A stretch of 64,000 nt of DNA from Atrichornis clamosus (taxonomy: Eukaryota > Chordata > Aves > Passeriformes > Menuridae): positions 62,001 to 126,000 of the forward strand of contig WBMZ01006384.1 in assembly GCA_013400975.1 (NCBI GenBank). Reading direction: 5' to 3'. Positions within the stretch are counted from its first letter, which is position 1. Every line of letters starts with the position of its first letter. Below are positions 1 to 13,418 of the stretch, piece by piece. The position numbers and the translations under genes were made by a program. The notes under the pieces were generated by a model. That model searched no databases, had not been told where the DNA came from, and saw nothing but the letters and a program-made list of their open reading frames with translations.

Positions 1-1575
1 TATTGTTGTTGCCTGGCACATACTCTCATGTTGATAGTAGAACATCTCTTTTATAGTGATGTAAAAGAAACATCATAAATGCAGAAACAGAGAGAGAATG
101 TTCCCATCACTCCCACAGTTGAGAACCTGAGATTGAAGTGATTTCTTTCTTTTAAAATCAAAGGACTTTCTTGTTTCCATATGAACCTTGAATCACAGCA
201 GGCTTAAGTGTTTCCTGCATTGTAACCCCCAGCATGAATTACAGAGGATGTAAAGCTGTGTCTGTCCAAGAGTTCACTCCAGGCTGAAATGAGGGGAGGA
301 ATGACCCCCACTTCCACTGCTCAGAGTGAGTGACTTTGCTGCCCTTCTTCTGCCCCTTCTGATGCTTACTGGGCCCTTTGCTGAGCCAGATGAGCCCTCT
401 GGTGCTCTGTGTCACCAGCACGTCTGCAGCTGGCAGTGGGGGTGCAGTTGAGGAGGCAGGGGGAGGAAAAGGAGAGCTTCCTGTCTCAGTGGTACAATCA
501 TCTTGAGCCTTAAGTGTAATTTTAGCCTCAAAACCACTCTTATTTTAGCCTGTAAGCCATTTGCTGAAAAACATATTTTCACTTTTTGAAGTGATTCAAG
601 TCTCCAGGCAATGCCGTCTTAAAGAAAGTGGGCAAATTTTGCTGACACAAACTCCACAACAAATTTAGAACAAAACACAAGTGCAGTTTGGCAAATAATC
701 TGAAAATTCCTTTCCTGTCACAGCGAGGTGGTTTTTTGTCTTTATTAGTGTAGTGTCTTTTCTAGTTCTCCCTCCTCTCTGTCACTTAATGGAAACCATA
801 TTTGATGTGGTAGACTGAAAAAAAATTTTTAAATAAATCTTTTTGTTTGGCTGTTTTATTTTATAAAATACTTCCTTTCCTCCCCCCACCCTCTCTTAAG
901 ACTCATCTGCATTCCAGGTCTGTTTCTGCTCCCAGAGAATACATTCCACAGGCATGGTTTACTGATCATTTTAAAAAGCCTTCTATTTAGCCAAAACGTA
1001 ACAGGAAAAAAAAAGATTAGTCTATAAAGAGAATAAATAAAAGATTTATTTTTCCTTAAACGTTGAAAGAAATAGTGATGGTGAACACGCTAATAAATGT
1101 TTTCAGGAGGAAAGGTCAGTGACAACAATATCAAATTCTCATAAAACTCTTGCTTCAGTAAATGAAGCAATGAAATGAAAAAAGATATTAATATCGGCTG
1201 TGTGCTGTTAAGCATCTCTAAGACCCATTGCAATAATAATAGTGGGCATCTCTTCTTGTGATTTTGAAGTGGCTATCAAAATGTTTACTTGTACTTGTCT
1301 CGTCAAACAGCTCTGAAAATGAAGGTGGTGTAAAGCTGGAAATAAATGTGTTCTTTACAGGCCCTTGATTTCAAGTAATTATACACACATACACATGGTG
1401 CTACTCTCCAACGACCTTTGGACTTTTATACTGAGAAGTCCAACTTGAACCTTTTACATGCAACTAAATATAACATCTCTATTGTGTGCATGGAAGAACT
1501 GAAATACTTAGTAATTTATGTTATACATATGGAAGTAATTCACGGAATTAATTGATACATAAATTGCTATATTGC
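1..1575. other. Non-coding stretch with nothing recognised
   Basis: AT-leaning single-copy-looking sequence. It holds short A and T runs (for example around 820-840 and 1010-1040), but no exon, RNA gene or repeat family that I can name. The only open frame of note, on the minus strand at 239-421, is 60 codons with no recognisable motif and is within chance expectation. Confidence 0.6.
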
Positions 1576-1660
1576 TATATCACAGCATCAGTAATGGTTG
1601 GGGATGAAGAGACCTTTGGAGACCGTTTAGTCCAGCCCTCTTGTTAAAGCAGGAACATTC
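1576..1660 (-). repeat. Old CR1 LINE 3' end fragment
   Basis: On the plus strand this reads as a reverse-complemented CR1 3' end: a diverged TCACAG-type terminus, then a GGTTGGGGATGAAGAGACCT block, a GGAGACCGTTTAGTCCAGCC block and an AAAGCAGGA block. The order and spacing match the conserved CR1 3' untranslated region as it looks in minus orientation. CR1 is the dominant non-LTR retrotransposon of birds and usually leaves 5'-truncated copies such as this one. Several mismatches to the familiar consensus suggest an old insertion. The right boundary is soft and similarity fades into unique sequence. Confidence 0.72.
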
Positions 1661-2246
1661 AGGCACTGCTGATACACATGCTGGTAAATAGTTACAGAAC
1701 CTCACAAAGCAGTGAACTTAGTCACTCTTTTAATTGAAGCACTCTTATTGCTGCATTTTCTTGAGTGATCACTCCAAATCACACTAAATAATTTCCTGGG
1801 AAGCCAACTACAGAGCACTGAGTCCTCCTGTTACAGAGTAAACAAATCCTGACAGCCCAGTGTCTGGATAAAAAAGTGCCGGAACAGAAGATTATTCTTA
1901 TTTTCATACCCAGAAAAGAATACTTCTAAGCTTGACATAGAAATGGTACTTGACATTTTATATAGGAAAAGTTTCTGTGATAGCATGAGCGACAGAAACT
2001 CTTAAGCACAGCCATCCTCTAAACAGGAAAACAATTGTAGTCAACAGAGTGGTGTGTTTTATTTATAAAGGGAAATATATCTATTTTTACTGTGATAAAC
2101 ATGGAATAACACAAGTGTGACAATTTTTAATACTGTGCATTAGTTTTGGTTGATAAAGTTATAAAAGACTGAAAGACTTTTGTGAGAATATGCTGTCCTG
2201 CCTTAATGGAGGATGAGAAAGGGATAAGCTGGAAAAATGTGGTGCT

Positions 2247-2795
2247 GTGGAAAAGTTCCCTCTAAGCAACTTGTCTGTGGCAGTGTGTGTGGATAATTGC
2301 GGGATGATAGTCTATTTTCAGGTACCAAACGACAGCTCAGTACCTGCTCTGCCAGTACTGATATCAGCCATCAAAAAAGCCATGAAGCTGGAGAATCTTG
2401 TCGAGAGGGTGAGGAGGGTGCAGCCTGTTATGCAGTGATCTGTTGGGACCCAAAGGCAGCCTGAAGGAGCTGTGCTCTCCAAAGGCAGGAAATTGCAAGG
2501 CCTGGAGTATCAGCTAAATAGAGTTTGGGGAGCCATTTGCCTACTGAAAATATCGGTGCTGCAGGAGGGAAAAGAATTTCCTTGTTCAGCCGGTGCTGGA
2601 CCTGATGGGATGTCTGTACCCAGCAGCACAAGGACTGCCGTGCACAGACCTCTCAGAGAGCAAAGGACAACCGTGGTGGCTCCCCTCACACAAGGTCATT
2701 CAAGTGAAGTGATGGCTAGGAAGGGTGGGCTGGGCAGGCCAGAGGTAGCCTGCCCAGTGTCCAGGTTACATGGCACTAATCCCTTTAAATCCTGA
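2247..2795 (+). other. Nearly open reading frame of unknown origin
   Basis: One forward frame is open across about 549 bases except for a single TGA at 2436-2438. It gives a 63-codon segment (2247-2438) and a 107-codon segment (2472-2795) in the same frame. The stretch is GC-richer than its flanks. I do not recognise the product. The first segment contains a valine- and leucine-rich part followed by a basic helix-like part, loosely the look of a decayed mobile-element protein, but no catalytic motif is visible. No matching splice sites or promoter decide the case. It may be a degraded retroelement internal region, a pseudogene remnant or chance. Confidence 0.2.
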
Positions 2796-5700
2796 AACAA
2801 TGGGCTTGTATTTAAATTGCAAGCTTCTTAGCGGAGGATTACTCTTTGTCACATTTTCCCTTCCTACTCTTGGGACTTCACATGATCACAAAAGCATCCC
2901 TCCCACTTGCAGCATAAAATTACTGGTCTAAACTGCAGCAGGAGGGGAGATTTTACCTCACTCTGCTGCTCAAGAGGCAGCAGTAACAGGATTTAATGTG
3001 CCACCTCCAAGGATTCCTGTCCGCAGAGTTCCTTATCCTGAAGGGGTCACACTTGGTGCCAGGTACTGTGCAGGACAGCAGCTCCACCCTGCCAGGGGAA
3101 GGTGACTCTCCCCTCTTCTCCCAGGAATAGCAGCAAGAGCAAGGTTTCACAGAGCAGGGCAATAAACCAGGCCAGGTGCCTGAAACCTCTCTGCCAGGCA
3201 CGGATTAGGCTGGAAATTAATATTTGAACTTTACATCTGCTTCCTCTTAAAAACAAAGAACCAAAAAATCCCCAACCCACACACATTTCTCAGCAGCTTG
3301 CCTTGTGAATGCTCACTGATAGCAAGCCCTTGCTCCTTTCTTTATAATGCCTCACCGACAATTACTCAAAACCACCCCAGCTTCCCCTTACTGCTACAAC
3401 TGCTCACTGCCAAGTCTGTGGGCAAATAATGGGAAAGATCTGAGTTCTCTGAGGCAGGTGCTTCTCACTCTCTACCTGCTGAGATCAGGACGCTGGAGAC
3501 TGGATATTAAATGTGGATTACCCACCTGGCTGCAGTTCAAAAGGCAACAATAAAAAGCAGCCCTTAGCATTAAGTAGGTATTGGCTTATTAACTGCTCCA
3601 GTTAGTATGGTTCTAAATAAAGGCAGAAAGATATGAAAATACTTTTAATCAGGTTTTCAACAATAGCAGCTGCTCAGTGACACTAAGCCATGATAAAATA
3701 AAAAAATTCACCCCCTCAGGAACTAAACAGAAAATGAATAAATAATTAATTTTAAACCCAATAAAAATACACTTGCTAATGTGTCATAAATAAACCTTCA
3801 CAGTGAGGACTGCTGATTTATTGAATGCATGTCAAAGAGCAGCACTGCTGGGCAGAGTCAGGTTTATTGCCTATTAGCTGGACACTAGTTGCAGGACTGG
3901 GTGCAAAGCCCCGTCATGTCCCAGGCACAGCAGCAGTGCAGTGACACAGGCAGAGTGATGGCATGTGCCCCTCCTCTCAGACAGGCAGAAGAGCCTTGTT
4001 CTGGCTCATCCAGCCAAATACCAAAGGCTGGGAATCATGATTTTAATCTATTAAAAAGAAACAATCCTGGGGTTAGGAACTAGAGACTTGTCTCTTCTAA
4101 GGTTTATATTTTCACACTGGTCCTAAGGCAAATTTGATGAGATAGTTATTCCTTTATAAAGTAACCAAAAGAATTCAGCATTCCCTCTTTTAGGCAGAAA
4201 ATCATTTTTTTTCCCCTCAGTGGATTCACTTTGCCCTCTTTAACTCAGTGGGGGAATAATGTTTGCTGCCTTTCCGTAGTCCTGGCATAGTTCAGTTAGT
4301 CCAAGCAAAACCACACCTCCATCAGAAAGAACTGACTAAACCTACTGTGCAGGATGTACCTTAACAAACACATTTTAGGAAACTCTGTTGGAGCTCTTTC
4401 AAACAGGCAGCAGATTATCAGGCCATAAGTTTTGTACTTACCTAAATTTCAGCTTACACATCTACATCTTTTCATAGACTTGGACCTTCAAAATCTTGTG
4501 TTCTTGTTCGCAACCAAGGGAAGGCCTTTCAAAACTTATTTTTGGTCTTCCCCTGCATGTTTACATATCTAAATAACTTAAGAAGTTCAGCCTGAAGTAA
4601 CGTAAACAGTCTTGACACTCTTTCTCGTTTATCACACAACTCATGACCGTCTCAGCCTTTGATCCTGCAGACTGAACACTCCATGCATTGGCATTGCAAC
4701 TGAAATTGGGGAATTGCACATGGGAAAATATTAAGGAACGCTTACAAGATCAGGTCATGTGCTTTAGGATGAGAAGATATAATGTCATCTCTGTATAAAC
4801 AAAATATCATTGCTTGTGATGGGAACAAAGGCTATGGAAATAGAAAAGTGAAATCTGAGAGCATCCACTTTCACTGAGTGGTGAGACAAAGAGGGAGAGT
4901 GCTCTATCATCAGCTTTAGTCATCTTAGGGCCTTGTAGGGGAACAATTGCAGCACTGCTCTGCAGTCTTTTTTCTTTCCTCTACTCATCCATAGATGGAT
5001 TTGGCTTAAAGAACCAGCATGTGGAACAAACATGGATCCAGATTTTAAAAATCTAATCACCGAACAAGAAAATTGGTATGGAGTGTATGTTTCGATAGGA
5101 GAACATAAAGGAAATACTAAAATCTATGGTGTTTGCAGGTGTCTGGGGAGCGGCACAGAACTGCACTAAAGAGCACAAAGGTTTAAATGTGGAGATGTGG
5201 AGTTGTAGAAGTGTCCATGTGACACATAAATCCAGCATAGATTTTCCAGCACAAATCCTACATAACATTCAGTTTTTGGAAATACACTGGCCTTCAGCTT
5301 GCTTGCTTTCCAGAACAAAATAAATAGAGTGAAAAATTTCACTGATCATGATAACAATATCTGGCAAGACTAAATTCTCAAGACAGTCTGGGAAACTTCA
5401 GCCAAAAATAATACTGTGGGCTACTTCTTAAAAACTATGTGGTTTGAAGAATAGAAACAGAAAACTGCCTGTGCAATTCATCCATAGCACAGCCTAACAC
5501 CAACTGGATCCAGGTTCAGAAAACAGATGCCGTCACCACTGCAGAACAGGGAAAAGCCTTCTTGCACAATGTGCTAGGGCTGGTGAATGCTTCTAGGAGC
5601 TGAAATAAGGTCACCTACTTTTTCTTTTTTGGAAGATAGTAATAATTATTAAAAGTTGCCACCCAGGGTTTTGGAGTTTGGGTTTAAAACCTCAAGGAAC

Positions 5701-7241
5701 TGGTTTTAAACCATATGATAACTTCTCTCCTTCATCTGCTGGTGGTTGCTTCAGGCTCAGACTGGCCTAAGGTGAATAGTAACACACCTTTATCCACCTT
5801 CTGGGACCTTCCTTGGCTCCCTCACACTGCGAGCATGGGCTGTGAGGCTGTATCCCCCCTCCTCCACCTCACTGCATGGCAGTGCAAGGAGAACGTCACA
5901 GGCTGTCCCGTGTAAAATAGCTGCAGTTGGGTTTTTTGTTTGGTTGAGGGGTTTTTTGTTTTGTTTGTTTGTTTTCTAAAACGACCTGGTATTAACTAGA
6001 ACTTGTCACTAGAAAGAGTAGAGGGTAGTTTTCCTAGAGGGCTGGGGCAGGGAGAAGAGACAATCTGCCTTAGAAGTGAGCCTGTTAAAAAATTTCCAAG
6101 GCGCTGGAGGAAATGAAGCAATAAATCCAGCTGAAAGTCAGAAGAGGCAGGTATCAGTGGAGTTATATGTCAATTCTTCATGGGCTAGACTGAAAAACTA
6201 AAGAAAAATCATTGATGTAATATGTGGATTTATCAGCAACATCTTGTATGTTCTAGATATTTGAAAGAAGTGATTTTTTAATGAGAAGCAACCTTATAAC
6301 ACGATATGAGACTAAAACCCTATCCCAAGCTTTGGGAGATTAAAATTGGATCAAATTTGGTGTTTTGGCACTGTCTCAAGTTAAATAGCTTGGCCTGGGA
6401 AAGGGGCCAGTAGAATGTCTATTGCCAGGAGAAACAAAGAACAAGAGGTACATGCTGTAGCCAGTGAACATCAGCTAGTGGCCCATGACAGATTATGTTA
6501 AGGGAAGGAATTGTGGGTTCTCAACCTGTAAATGTCCTTTTTCCTCCAAAGACCTTTCTGTCTGTGCCCCAGCACTTGTCATGGTCTCCCTAAATTCAGT
6601 GAATGGTCACAATGTCCTGTTTCAGTCAGGGACTACAGGAATTTTAAATGTTCCTTAGTCAAAACTCACGTGTAAGTTGTATTTTTAGAAAGGTCAAAAC
6701 CAACAGGGGGGAATTTAAAGTAAATATGGAAGAATGTTGTTTCAATTTTTTTTTATCACATTATTTAGGCTGTGCATAAAAATGAAACCAAGCAACCAGG
6801 CTACAATCAAACATCTGTGCTGAATTGACAAAGGGGCCATTCAGCAGTGGGAATATGTAGTTGCTACTGGCCTGATTAGGTCTTTATTCAAATACATTCC
6901 TATTTCCTTCACTGGAATTGATGCTGTCATCAGAGGAAGCCCCAATTAATAAAGCTAAAAGCCTGAGCCTTCCTAAGTGGAGCTCACCAATGCATGATGT
7001 GATCAGGATAGGTTTACATAACCCATTTTTATGTGCAAAAAACCCAACTGCAGCATGGTGCTGACTCCTTGATAATTCTTTCTTCAGGGCTCTGTCCAGG
7101 CTCACTTGGCTGAGTGGTGCAGCAGCAAACACAGGAGCAACAGTTTGGCACAATCAGGACAGATCAATAGGGTTGAGAATACCTTGCTGAGAGCATAACC
7201 ATAACCATTCTGTGTGCAGTTTTACTTTGGGCTAGATATAA
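2796..7241. other. Non-coding stretch, simple T/G-rich patch at 5927-5975
   Basis: No supportable gene or named repeat was found. A strand-biased T/G-rich simple patch lies at 5927-5975, made of TTTG- and GTTT-like units. Many short chance frames of under 100 codons occur on both strands. None shows domain motifs or flanking splice signals that I would defend. Confidence 0.5.
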
Positions 7242-7827
7242 TGCAGTGGTTTAACCCCAGCCAGGAACTGAGTGCCACACAACCACTCGCTCATTTCCCC
7301 TTGGTGGGCTTGGGAAAAACTGGGAGAGTAAAAGTGAGAAAACTCAGGGGTTGAGGTAAAGACAGCCTTACAGGTGAAACAAAAAACTGTCCATGCAAGC
7401 AAAGCAAATAACAAATTCATTCACTGCTCACCAGGGAAGTGTTCAGCCGTGCCCAGGCAGCAGGGCTCCATCATGTGTAGTAGTTGTGTGGGAAGGCAAG
7501 CCCCATCATTCTGAATGTCCGTCCCCTTCCTTCTCCTTCCCCCTAGTTTGAATGCTGAGCAGGACACCGTATGGTTTGGAATACCTTGTTGGCCAGTTGG
7601 GATCAGCTGTCCTGGATGTGTCCTCTCCCAGCTCCTTGTGCCCCCCCATCCCACTCACTGGTGCAGTGGGGTGAGAGGCAGGAAAGTCTTGACTCTGTGT
7701 AAACCCTGCTCAGCAGTAACAAAATTATCCCTGAGTTATCAACATGGTTTCCAGCACAAATTCAAAACACAGCCCCATACCAGCTACTGTGAAGAATATT
7801 AACCCCATCCCAGCCAAAACCAGCACA
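7242..7827 (-). mobile_element. Solo LTR of an avian endogenous retrovirus (degraded)
   Basis: Read on the minus strand, the element starts TGTGCTGGTTTTGGCTGGGA at 7827. It runs about 586 bases to a CA-type end beside 7242, which appears on the plus strand as TGCAGTGGTTTAACCCCAGC. Its block order matches an LTR family I know as abundant in neoavian genomes: a start region, a GACAGCTGAT block, a TATA region, a TGATGGAGCCCTGCTG block, then a TTTACCTCAACCCC-type U5 and GGTTAAACCA near the end. I cannot name the family with certainty; ERVL-like is my guess. Both core signals look broken. The TATA position near 7546-7553 is mutated, and the expected ATTAAA-type poly(A) signal near 7360-7370 is lost. 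No internal gag, pol or env sequence adjoins either end, so this is a solo LTR left by LTR-LTR recombination. I could not find a convincing target-site duplication. Confidence 0.88.
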
Positions 7828-8602
7828 TGAAAGCCTGGTATCCTGAACCAAACCTCCCCAATGTGAATATGGCCCCAGCAAAGTCCTGATTCAACCTTCC
7901 AAACTTCAAACACTGAACACAAATCCTTAACTTCTCTCTTGGGAGCCCTTCTCTCTTTATTGACTTCCAGGATACAGAATGCAGTGAATGTCCATTTTAG
8001 GTTAAAGCTTAAATTTCAGCATCTTAGCTTAAAGTTCAGTGGTGTGAATCTTGCCCCACTCCATGGATTTATGCTGACTTAAAATAGGTTTTGTCAACAT
8101 TCTAGACATATCACATGAACTTTCTGTTTGTTTTGATGCTTGATCTTCTCCTTATTTTGTATTGTCCTTATTCTTAATGTAAAAATAACAAACCAGACTA
8201 AAAATTCCTTCCCCGCTATTGAACACTTTATATCTCAAGGGACTGTTAATAAAAAGGAAGCTTTCCAAGCAGCAAAACCCCTAAGTTTTCAAACTTCCTT
8301 TTTTGTTGCTTATTAAGACTTCCGACAGTCTTTTATTTTTATTTTTTTAATATCCTTTTTCCTTCCACTGTCTAGCATCTCTCAGTTGTTTTTAAATTTA
8401 AAACATGTGTGTCCCAAATATGATTTTATGGCAGTGCATCTTGTCCTAACCTGTGTCCTTGTTTCTTTGTTTTCTTCTTTTGTCTTCAAGTCGCTGGAAT
8501 TTTCTTCCACGTTTTGCATTATTTAAATGGCTGTGGGAAAGCAGTGCAGCTAATAAGACACATCTGACACTTTTTCCTGTCAAAGGGTAAGCCCAGCTGC
8601 GA

Positions 8603-8629
8603 AGCTTGAGCAGCTTGAGCAGCTTGGGC
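8603..8629. repeat. Three-unit 9-bp tandem repeat
   Basis: Three consecutive copies of AGCTTGAGC are seen. The first two are identical and the third differs at one base (AGCTTGGGC). Because the unit is 9 bp it keeps frame on both strands, giving a Gln-Ala-Ala-like tripeptide on the minus strand. This is most likely replication slippage. Confidence 0.9.
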
Positions 8630-10107
8630 TGTACAGAGCTCATTAACCTCCGCCTTTCGAAGCAGTGTGCTACAATTATTGAAGCAGCTGTGAGTAGAGG
8701 GGCTAAGAGGTGGCTTTGAGCTCCCTCCACAACACCAGGGCCAGGCTTGAACGGTGGTGAAAGCACTTGCTCTGGGCACTGGGCAGGGAAAGGATACAGC
8801 ACAGCCCTCGTCTCTTACAGATTTGTACTGTTTGTTCTTTTCTGCGGTGGTGGGCACCTTCCCCCACCTTTCTTCTCTGCCTCTATGCCCTGGCCCCACA
8901 CATTCATGTCCCTCTTCTCTCGTCTTTTCTGCCTCATGATGCCTCTCCCAGCAGGATTCCTCAGCAACAGCAGCCCAGTAATATTCGTGTCCAAATGTCT
9001 ATTTGAACTTCCAAACTATATAAATAATCCAAGGATTTGCTGTAGACCGTTTTGAACTCAGACCAAGACATTGGTTGCTATTATCTAGGTTTCATTTTTT
9101 ACTGCTAATATAATTGGATTCTCTTGGATATGAAGTCCTGTGGGCCTGCTCTTTGCCAAGAATCACAGAGGCTGACGCCCTGATGATACAAGTTTTCTTC
9201 TGCAAGTTCTGATATTCCTCTTTTCCCTTAATTTTCATTTATATCTATTCTGATAAACCTGCATATTCTTTTCTTTAAAAGATTCCCTATTAGGATGGTA
9301 TGAGTTAGCTGGGCTATGCTTATTTTGGATAGGAATTAGCCTGCTGTGGGAGTTCACAGCTGGCTGGGGAAAATCTGCCAGACTGACGTTTTTGGGTAAT
9401 AAATCTCCTGGTTGATTTTGTCTTCTCAATCTTAGAACTACAAAGACCACAGAAGTCTTTAGATCAGGAAGTTGAACGTGTCTATTGAAGGTTTAGGTCC
9501 TTCAGTGTTCAGGCTGGGGACTTCCTTTGCCTCCTGAATATTCCCTCAAATATCTGATCATGGAGGCACCTGCCCTTCTATTTGCATTAATGTATGTGAA
9601 GGTATGGTTTGATATTTCCCACATTTTCCCACAAGATGGCACAATTTTCTTATGAACAGTGCATGCTAAAACATGGGATGCTTTCTGCTCTGACTAACAC
9701 AAGAGATTAATGTATTCTGTAGAAGTCAGGTGCTTTATTTTGCTCAGAATTAGTTGGTTTACCCTGGTTAGTTGTCTTGGAGAATTTTGTCTTCCCTCTC
9801 AACTTCTTGTTCTCCTCTCATTGCTCCTTCTCCAAGTCCTCAGAGGACCTGTGTCCACACCATCACAAGGTAGGGCTTCCCACAGGCTTGAACTTCACTG
9901 TGTGATTCTTGATTTTGAGAACTGTGCCCTTTTTTGGCTTGATGTCCACTTCATCTTGTAGGTAAAGGACAAACCATTTCTGGGATTCAGTGAGGTGAAT
10001 ACTTTGAGCTCTGTGCTGAGCATAGGGAGAGCAAAGACAAGCGTGTTTCTCATCAAGAGATGTTTAGAAAATTTGGAGTTATTTCTGTTTGGGTTGGGTT
10101 TTTTGTG

Positions 10108-10125
10108 GTTGTTGTTGTTGTTGTT
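10108..10125. repeat. (GTT)6 microsatellite in a G/T-rich tract
   Basis: Six perfect GTT units lie inside a wider G/T-rich tract, about 10080-10170, that also holds two GGGTTGGGT blocks. The tract is strongly strand-asymmetric, with purine and pyrimidine segregated as G/T against A/C. It could be length-polymorphic. Confidence 0.9.
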
Positions 10126-13100
10126 GGGGGTCTTGTTTTCTTCTGGGAGGATGAAGTGGGTTGGGTGTTTCTGGTGCAAAATGTGCCCACAGTTTTCCCT
10201 TATTTCCCATCTGTGGTGATGCACTTGCCATACTTCAGCTTTTCTGACAAAGTAGTTACAATCTGCACAGGAAGGTGCTGGAACCCAATATTTTTAAGAA
10301 GTATCTCTGCACAGTTTGGTGACAGAACTGGAAATCTTTTTTTGAGGTATGCTCTACTTTAAACAAAAATATATTTGTAATTACTTTTTGTTTCTGTTAT
10401 GAAGCATCCACAGGAGTTTTTTCTTTCTGGTTTAATACTCTGAACCACCTCATGAGCAAAACTTGTGATGTACCATCATAGGTAAACTTTTGGACTGGGT
10501 GCTAGATACCTCGGATGTCCTAGGGGTTGTGGTCAAAGAAGAAACTTCACAGTGTGAAATCCCTGGCTACCTGGTTTTCAAAATTTCAAAAATTAGCACT
10601 GTGCTAGTGACATGAAAATGTCTACAGGAAATCTCAGACACTGCTTTTCCATTTGGAGTGGGAGAAAAGTAGAATATTTCATTGGACAGTGAGTCTTTGT
10701 CACTGCTTTGGACAAGTTATTAACCAAAGTCATGCACATTGAGTAGCCCTCTGTATGAGAAAATACAGAACCCTGCAGTAGCATCAGTATTCAACAGAGT
10801 GAGCTATTATATTCCCCAACCCCTCTACTCGTGTAAACAGTTTATTTATTCCATTTTCCCCCTCCTTTAGCCTCAATAAAGACCTAACTTTCCCTGGAAA
10901 AAGAGTCAATTGCATAAAGCGAGAAGGAATTATCTTATGTCTTAAAGTCTATGCTAAGATTTAAAAAGGAGTCTTAAGATGTTTAGATGGAGAGTTGGTT
11001 TTGTAGTTTTCTTCAGATTTTTTTATGCAATGGAGTTGGCTGACCAGCATGCCTTGACCTTTTTTTTCCTGGATAGCTCTGTCTCTATATTGTGTAATTA
11101 AACATATTGCAAGGTATGCTTTTACTGTACACACTTCTCATATGCTGGTCATGTATCTCTGGTTTCAATTTGTGGCAAATGGCACCACAATTTCATTCTC
11201 TTGCTCAGAGAAAATAAAGACAGACCTCATTGGTATCATTTTTGTAGAAATAATAATAAAATAAGCTGCTAGCCTACCTTATAAATTTAGCTGAAATATT
11301 TTTCATCATATGCTTGCAACATCATAAACACAGCAATATGGGATTGTGGCACAGGATTATAGTAACCATATCGGGGTAAGGAAAAGAGAAAGAGGGAGTT
11401 AATGTTTCAACACCCTTCCCAGTGCCTCAGTACTTTGAGTCAATGTGTTCAGGAGCTGGAAGAGAAGGACGTGGGAGAAGCAGGCAGCTAATCAGCTTCT
11501 CTCCTGTTGTCTGCCTTTTTTTTTTCCCTCTCGTCTAATAACACACAGAAAAGCAGGATCACCATCAGTGCTTTTCTCTTTTTCATGCACTCTGTGAACT
11601 TGTCTTCTATTCCTTAAAGTTTGCTATGAATTGTTTTTGGAACAGAACACATGCTGACCTGCTGCAGCAAGTTTCACTGTTAGAGACTCAGCTGTGCTCC
11701 TCTCGAGGTAGGAATGTCCATGCCTGTGCCTCTGTCATGCCAGTACATCCCTTCTCCCAGACAGAACAACTGTAGGACACAATAATCTATTCAGAAATAT
11801 GTTCTACTTGAACCCTTCAAATCCTATTATGTCAGAATTCACATGACTTATTTCTCATGCTCCATTACAGGCCAAGCTCCTTTATCCCACCCTGCATTTT
11901 CCTTAAGGTCACTGCAGCTTCATCCCAAAGCAAGTGGCAAGCCAGGGACTTGCAGCACACTGGCAGAGGTATGTTCATTTTGAATTGACTTCAAATAAAA
12001 TTTCAACTGAGTTCAGCAAGACAAACATTCTAATTTGGGAATATCAACATTGTTCATTTCAGTCAAAAATGTTAAAACAAAATATGTCATCTTTCCAAGA
12101 CATGATTTCAAAAAATGATAATATATCAGCAACTCCTCTGGAATGGAAATTGTGATTCACGGTGTAGCCTGTCCATAGGCACGGGGAACCAGTGTGTGAG
12201 TGAGATAAAAAAGGACCTTCCGAGCCAAATCAGGGGAAGGAATGTTAGAGAACTTTGCCCTTCACTACAAGGACAAATATGGAAGACATCTCCCAAGGCA
12301 CCAACTGATGGTGCACAATGCCACATGATGAGATGAGGGTGGTGGTCCAGGTTTGCATGGCCTCTGGCACTTACAAGCCACCACCACAAAACCCCCTGAA
12401 TATTTTTTTGGACAGAATGATAATCATTGAGCAGCCTAAGAGTGATGCAACATCCCTTCCCCATCCCCACAAGTCTGCCAGCCAGGCAGGAGCCGATGTG
12501 ACAGGGAAGTTCTGGCTGTCATTGATCGCTCCACAGAACACTCTAATCCTTGGTCTTGCTAAGTGGTCATCTTCTAAATCACTACTTGTATTTTCTTGGG
12601 GGTTTATAGATTTTTCCAGTATTTTAGTCCTAAGTCTTTGGATGACTAAAACTGCCTGAGTAATTCCATGTCTGTCTTTATTCCAGTCTTCTGTTGCAAG
12701 GCTTCAGTTACCTTTCTGCTGCTACATTATTTTTCCCTACAAGCTTTGGAGAAGAACAGTGGCTGTGGAGAGGTTAAGATGCCATTTCTAAGACAGAATT
12801 TAAGAGATGTTGTTGGGGTTTAAGTTTTTTTTGTCACCTTAAACAATCTTTCCTTCCCGCTCTTCTTCATTCTATTCACTTGGGATTTAAATGCATTCAA
12901 GTCATGGAGAGATAAAGCAATGAATGTGATTGTAATACTGTGTCTCCTGTGTCTCAAGCACAGGCAGCAGCTTTCCTCCTGAGCAAGATTATTATTTGCA
13001 GGGTGGAGAAAAACAAGGAATTTTTTTTTGTTTGTTTTACTCAGTATCCCAATGCCAAATAACAAACTTCATATGATATCAACTCAGGGATGCCAAGCAT

Positions 13101-13374
13101 AGGTTTGTAGGGTTTCATCCAACACAGTGTAGTTGAAGGCAGGGGCTCCAACTCTTGCAGCCGTCAATTATACCTGTGACATTGGACCTGGTAATTTTCC
13201 TGCAGGTGGTGGGAGCCAACCTCCTGATCTCCTTGCTGCTTTTAATAACACAATAAGGAAATCTCTTTGTGATTGAATTTTAGAGACAAAATGCTTAAAC
13301 ACAGAGTGATCAGCTTCTTGACCTCAGGCCCGTTTGCAGGGTGGAGAATTAGGTCCATGCTGAGATCTGAAAGT

Positions 13375-13418
13375 CACTTAATGAAGCAACTAGAAAGGCA
13401 CTTAATGAAGCAACTAGA
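13375..13418. repeat. Perfect 20-bp direct duplication, period 24
   Basis: CACTTAATGAAGCAACTAGA occurs at 13375-13394 and again at 13399-13418, separated by AAGG. The copies are identical, so the duplication is recent relative to the diverged repeats elsewhere in the window. Confidence 0.95.

Noticed and set aside
2721..2740. G-quadruplex candidate
   Set aside because: Only three runs of three guanines with a weak fourth run, so it does not meet the usual four-run pattern.
9155..9185. AATCACAGAGGCTGACG string resembling a reversed CR1 tail
   Set aside because: No continuation into the CR1 3' region.
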